From assembly GCF_003130795.1 (NCBI RefSeq), contig NZ_CP029354.1:186001-250000 (forward strand): DNA of 64,000 nt, in the 5' to 3' direction. The DNA is from Azospirillum thermophilum (GTDB lineage: Bacteria; Pseudomonadota; Alphaproteobacteria; Azospirillales; Azospirillaceae). The notes below the pieces were generated by a model. That model was not told the origin of the DNA, made no database searches, and saw nothing but the letters and a program-made list of their open reading frames with translations. This document shows positions 60,049 through 64,000 of the stretch, in pieces. Numbering within the stretch: the stretch's first letter is position 1; every line of letters starts with the position of its first letter. The translations under genes and the position numbers were made by a program.

Positions 60049-62330
60049 ATGGTGAGCGCATCCAGCCGGACATTCGCGCATCAATGCGCCGACCTTTCGT
60101 CCCCATCCCCCTTCGACGATCCCTCGGGGGAGATCGCCGGATTATCGGTCCTCAAGGCTCTGCGTTCTCCGATCTGGCTTTTCGATCCCCAGTCCTGCCG
60201 CCTTCTCTGGGCCAATCCCGGCGCCTGCCTGCTGCTGGACGCTCCGGACCTCGCGTCGCTGCTGGCGAGCAGTCTCCCGCATGCCCTCTCCGCTTCCCTT
60301 CAGCGCTGCCTGGCGCCCCATCGCGACGCGCTCGCCCGCGCGGAGGCGGTGCAGATGCAGGTGCAGTGGAGCCTTCCGCCGGCGGACCGCAACATCCTGG
60401 TGGACTGCCTGTGCTCCACCACCGTGATCGACGGCCGGCCGGTCCTGCTGGTGGAGGGGCGGGAGACGAGCAACCGGTGGGAGGTGGAGGAGTCCCGGGC
60501 GACCTTCGACGCCATTCTGGCCAACGCTCCGATGGGCATCGCCATCATCGACGGCGACCGGCGCATCCGCCGCGTCAACCAGGCGATGGCCGACATCTTC
60601 CAGCGGCCGGCGGCCTCGCTGCTGGGGGCCGAAACGCGCGTGATGTACAGCGACGACGCCGTCTACGAGGAGGTCGGGCGGCGCGCCTATCCCGTGCTGC
60701 AGCGGGGCGGCGTCTTCCGCGACAGCTTCCCGATGCTCCGCGGCAACGGCAGCGAGGTCTGGTGCAGCCTGACCGGTCGCCGCATCTGCCCCGACGACGA
60801 CTCGCTCGGCTATGTCTGGATGGTCGAGGACATCTCGGTCCGCCGGCGGGCGGAGCAGACGCTGAACGACAGCGTCGCCTTCCAGCGGGTCCTGCTCGAC
60901 ACGGTTCCGGTGCCGATCTTCATCCAGGACGTCTCCGGCTATTACGTCAACGCCAACGCCGCCTTCGAACAGTGGCTGGGGATCGACCGCCAGTCGCTGT
61001 TCGGCAAGACGGTCGCCGACCTCGCCTCCGGGGAGCATGCCCAGCGGGACGAGGAGGCCGACCGGCTGCTGCTCGCCGGCGGCGGCACCCAGACCTTCGA
61101 GACGCGGGTGCGCTGCGCCGACGGCAGCCAGCGCGACGTCGTCGTCTCCAAGGCGGTCTACTGCCGCAGCGGCGACAAGCCGGCGGGCATCGTCGGCACC
61201 ATGGCCGACATCAGCGAGCGCAAGCGCGCCGAGCAGGCCCTGCGCGAGCGTCACGCCCTGTTCGAGCAGATGTTCGTCTCCAGCCGCGCGGTGAAGCTGC
61301 TGGTCGATCCGGCGGGGGGGTGCTGGTGGATGTCAACCCGGCCGCCGCCGACTTCTACGGCCATCCGCTGGAGGGGATGCGCGGCATGCCGCTCTCCGTC
61401 ATCGCCGCGCCGGCGTATGCGGGGAACGAGCCGGACCTCGACTGGGCGAGGCACGAGGACTGCCGCACCGTGACCTGCGGCCACCGCCTCGCCTCGGGCG
61501 AGCGGCGGGAGGTGGAGATCTACAGCAGCCCGGTGCAGGTCAACGGCCGCACCCTGCTGCTGTCGCTGGTCCACGACATCACCGAGCGGCGCCGGGCCGA
61601 AGAGGCGCTGCGCCGCAAGACGGCCGAGCTGGAACGCTCGAACGAGGAGCTGGAGGCCTTCGCCTATGTCGCCTCGCACGACCTGCGCCAGCCGCTGCGG
61701 GTGATCAACAGCTACCTCACCCTGCTGGAGCGGTCGCTCGCCGGCAAGCTGGACGAGGAGACGGGGGAGTTCATCGGCTTCGCCCGCGACGGGGCGCAGC
61801 GGATGGACCGGCTGATCGTCGACCTGCTGGAATACAGCCGCGTCGGCCGGCGGACCCGCGCCTTCCGCCCGGTCCCGCTCGGCCAGGTGGTGGAGACGGC
61901 GCTGCTGAACCTGCAGGTCGCCGTCGAGGAATGCGGGGCGCGGGTGCAGGTGCAGGACGATCTCCCCACCGTCTCCGGCGACGAGGTGGAGCTGGTCCGG
62001 CTGCTGCAGAACCTGATCGGCAACGCCGTGAAGTACCGGCTTCCCGACCGGGCGCCGGTGGTGGAGGTCACCTGCGCCGCCGACGGCGGCGGCTGGCGGC
62101 TGGGCGTGCGCGACAACGGCATCGGCATCGCGCCGGAACACCGCGACCGCGTCTTCGGCATCTTCCAGCGCCTGCACCGCCGCGACGAGTATGAGGGGAC
62201 AGGCGTCGGGCTCGCCATCTGCAAGAAGATCGTCGAGCATCACGGCGGGCGCATCTGGCTGGAGTCGGTTCCCGGCGAAGGCAGCGCCTTCTTCTTCAGC
62301 CTTCCGGCGGGGGACGGGGGGCGGCCATGA
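60049..62330 (+). CDS. multi-PAS sensor histidine kinase, apparent -1 frameshift
   Basis: A cytoplasmic sensor kinase of about 760 residues once joined. There is no membrane span. PAS-type segments start near 155 (FDAILANAPMGIAIIDGDRR), 285 (FQRVLLDTVPVPIFIQDVSG) and 405 (HALFEQMFVSSRAVKLLVDP). The kinase core has H544 in AYVASHDLRQPLRVINSYL, LIGNAVKYRLPDRAPVVEV (N box), VRDNGIGIAPEHRDRVFGIF (G1) and YEGTGVGLAICKKIVEHHGG (G2). The frame changes in a run of seven G at 61314-61320; eight G restore VDPAGGVLVDVNPAAADFYG. If the break were real, the kinase core would be lost. It overlaps the next kinase by 4 bp (ATGA). Confidence 0.87.
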
Positions 62331-63937
62331 TCCCGCTGCCGAACCGGTTGCGGGGGCCGTTGCGCCGGTACGGCCTGCTCGTCGCCGGCCAGCTCGCCGC
62401 GACCGCCCTGCTGGCCGCCGCCTTCGTCTGGACCGCCGACGTCTACACCCGCTTCCTGATCGCGGAACGGCGCGCCGCCGCCGCCATGACCGCCGTCAGC
62501 ATCTCCAGCACCCTGTCCAGCGCCCTGAACGAGAGGCTGGCGCTGGTGCGGGGCCTCACCGCCTTCGTCGATGCGGAGGTCTCGGGCGGGACGCTGGAGG
62601 ACCGCTTCGCCCATTTCGCCACGGCGCTCCGCCGCTCCGTTCCCGGCGTGCGCAACATCTCGATCGCTCCCGATTTCGTCGTCCGCCACGTCCATCCGCT
62701 GGAGGGGAACCAGCGCGTGCTGGGCAATGCGCTGCTGTCCGACCCGCGTCCGGGCTTCGCCGAGACGGTGCAGCGGGCGCTGGTCACCGGCGACGTCACG
62801 GTGCACGGGCCGGTCGACCTGATCCAGGGCGGCCAGGGGGTGATCGCCCGCCAGATCGTGTTCGGCAAGGATCGTCCCTGGGGGGCGGTCGGCATGGTGT
62901 TCGACGTGAAGCCGGTGCTGGACGAGCTGCGGCTGGGGACCCTGCCGCCCGACCTCGGCTATGTGCTGCGCTCCGACAACGGGGTGACGCTGGCCGGCGA
63001 TACCGGGGTGCTGCGCCTGTCGCCGATCATCGAGCGGGTGGCGCTGCCCGACGGCATGTGGGAGCTGGCGGTCGCCCCGCGCGCCGGCTGGCCGGGGGCG
63101 GCGCGGGCGGAGCCCGGCTATGCCGCCTTCCTCGGCGTCTTCCTGCTGCTGGCCGTGCTGACCGAGATGCTGGCCTACCTGATGCTGAGCCGCCGCCTGA
63201 CGCTGGAGCGGCTGGTGGAGCGGCGCACGGCCGAGCTCGACGCCGCCAACCGGCAGCTGGAGCGCTTCGCCTACGTCACGGCGCACGACCTGCAGGAGCC
63301 GCTGCGCGCCATCGCCAGCTACACCCAGCTCCTCGACCGCCATTTCCGCGACCGGGTGGACGAGGAGGGGGCGGAGTTCATCCGCCAGATCGTCGACGGC
63401 GCCGGCCGGCTGAAGATGCTGCTGCGCGACGTCCAGCTCTTCCTGGCGGAAGACCGGGTGCCGCTCGCCATCCGGCCGGTGCCGGTGGAAGACGCGCTGC
63501 AGGCGGCGCTGACCATCCTCGACCGGCGGGTGCGCGATGCCGGCGCCGCGGTCACCGCCGGAGACCTGCCGGTCCTGCTGGCCGATGAGCGCCGCCTGCG
63601 CGAGATTCTGGTGGTCCTGATCGGCAACGCGCTGGAATACCGCCATCCCGACCGGGCGGCGGAAATCTCCGTCGTGCATCGCCGCGTCGACGGCCGCGAC
63701 GTGATCGAGGTGCGGGACAACGGCATCGGGATCGAGCCGCAGTACCGCGAGCAGATCTTCGAGGTGTTCCGCCGCCTGCATTCCCGCGAGGCGCATCCCG
63801 GCACCGGCATGGGCCTCGCCATCGCCCGCAAGATGGCGGAGCGCATGGGCGGCCGCATCACGGTCGAGTCCACGCCGGGAGCGGGCAGCGCCTTCTCCCT
63901 CCACCTGTCCGGCAGCCGATCCCTGAGCCGTGCCTGA
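62327..63937 (+). CDS. membrane sensor histidine kinase with CHASE domain
   Basis: A 536-residue kinase. Spans at about 16-36 and 266-286 enclose a periplasmic CHASE domain (residues 55-225: LALVRGLTAFVDAEVSGGTL, VPGVRNISIAPDFVVRHVHP, DRPWGAVGMVFDV), typical of sensors of small ligands. The kinase core has H320 in FAYVTAHDLQEPLRAIASYT, NALEYRHPDRAAEISVVHR, VRDNGIGIEPQYREQIFEVF and GTGMGLAIARKMAERMGG. It is coupled to the upstream kinase (ATGA) and followed by a response-regulator start 11 bp downstream, which suggests a branched phosphorelay. Confidence 0.9.
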   Translation: MIPLPNRLRGPLRRYGLLVAGQLAATALLAAAFVWTADVYTRFLIAERRAAAAMTAVSISSTLSSALNERLALVRGLTAFVDAEVSGGTLEDRFAHFATALRRSVPGVRNISIAPDFVVRHVHPLEGNQRVLGNALLSDPRPGFAETVQRALVTGDVTVHGPVDLIQGGQGVIARQIVFGKDRPWGAVGMVFDVKPVLDELRLGTLPPDLGYVLRSDNGVTLAGDTGVLRLSPIIERVALPDGMWELAVAPRAGWPGAARAEPGYAAFLGVFLLLAVLTEMLAYLMLSRRLTLERLVERRTAELDAANRQLERFAYVTAHDLQEPLRAIASYTQLLDRHFRDRVDEEGAEFIRQIVDGAGRLKMLLRDVQLFLAEDRVPLAIRPVPVEDALQAALTILDRRVRDAGAAVTAGDLPVLLADERRLREILVVLIGNALEYRHPDRAAEISVVHRRVDGRDVIEVRDNGIGIEPQYREQIFEVFRRLHSREAHPGTGMGLAIARKMAERMGGRITVESTPGAGSAFSLHLSGSRSLSRA

Positions 63938-63947
63938 GGCCCCCCGC

Positions 63948-64000
63948 ATGATGCGACCCGCGAAAGACGACGACGCCCTGCCCTTCGAGATCCTGCTGGT
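63948..64000 (+). CDS. start of a single-domain response regulator (partial)
   Basis: ATG 63948 opens MMRPAKDDDALPFEILLV and runs off the window. PFEILLV is the first beta strand of Rcp1/CheY-like receivers, which continue as EDNPAD in the family; those residues are outside the window. Position directly after two histidine kinases supports this. A few residues only, so the call is tentative. Confidence 0.6.
   Translation, partial: MMRPAKDDDALPFEILL

Noticed and set aside
60049..61473. A stand-alone PAS protein without kinase core
   Set aside because: The kinase core continues in the next frame directly after a run of seven G, and the PAS domain reads through when one G is added.

Overview
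The window is GC-rich DNA (about 70 percent by eye) from an alphaproteobacterium, most likely an Azospirillum or a close relative in Rhodospirillales. The evidence is a flagellin regulated in the alphaproteobacterial way (FlaF/FlbT, no FliS or FliD seen), DUF1217 and DUF6468 proteins, a MotE-like chaperone, a Rem/FtcR-like regulator, an RpoH sigma factor and PAS/CHASE sensor kinases. Nearly all of it is coding.

Layout. Positions 1-166 hold the end of a probable periplasmic amino-acid/amide binding protein. 182-11027 is a sugar catabolic locus: a divergent ROK repressor, a three-gene ribose/xylose-type ABC importer, a TIM-barrel sugar isomerase, a Gfo/Idh dehydrogenase, xylose isomerase (xylA), xylulokinase (xylB) and an SDR resembling Caulobacter-type xylose dehydrogenase. 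11637-12533 is rpoH, followed by a short transcription unit with a 26-codon ORF, a near-ideal Shine-Dalgarno and a good terminator. From 13056 to about 59731 lies a nearly complete flagellar cluster: flagellin, flaF-flbT-flaG-DUF1217, fliI, flgBC-fliEQ-transglycosylase-flhA-fliR-flhB, flgE-K-L-I-J-N, motAB with a large TPR protein, flgF-G-A-H, and two long divergent operons (fliL-fliM-DUF6468-motE-fliK-flgD leftward; fliF-H-N-P-x-fliG rightward). An orphan OmpR-family regulator ends the cluster. No flhF, flhG, fliA, flgM, fliO or fliJ was recognised, which fits a lateral rather than polar system. A small non-flagellar group (YitT-like protein, an unknown gene, an MFS transporter and an HdeD-like fusion) sits between flhB and the flgE operon. 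The right end has two sensor histidine kinases and the start of a single-domain response regulator.

Two patterns run across many genes. First, flagellar operon heads share a tandem motif: two half-sites of the type CCG(C/G)TTTAAA(C/G), 11-12 bp apart, found at seven places. Such direct repeats suit an OmpR-family activator, and the cluster encodes one whose receiver domain lacks the usual phospho-acceptor aspartate. Second, nine otherwise intact genes carry an apparent single-base deletion in a G/C run. In six of them the base is missing from an expected CCCGG. These look more like consensus sequencing errors than true pseudogenes, so the genes are annotated here as CDS across the break.
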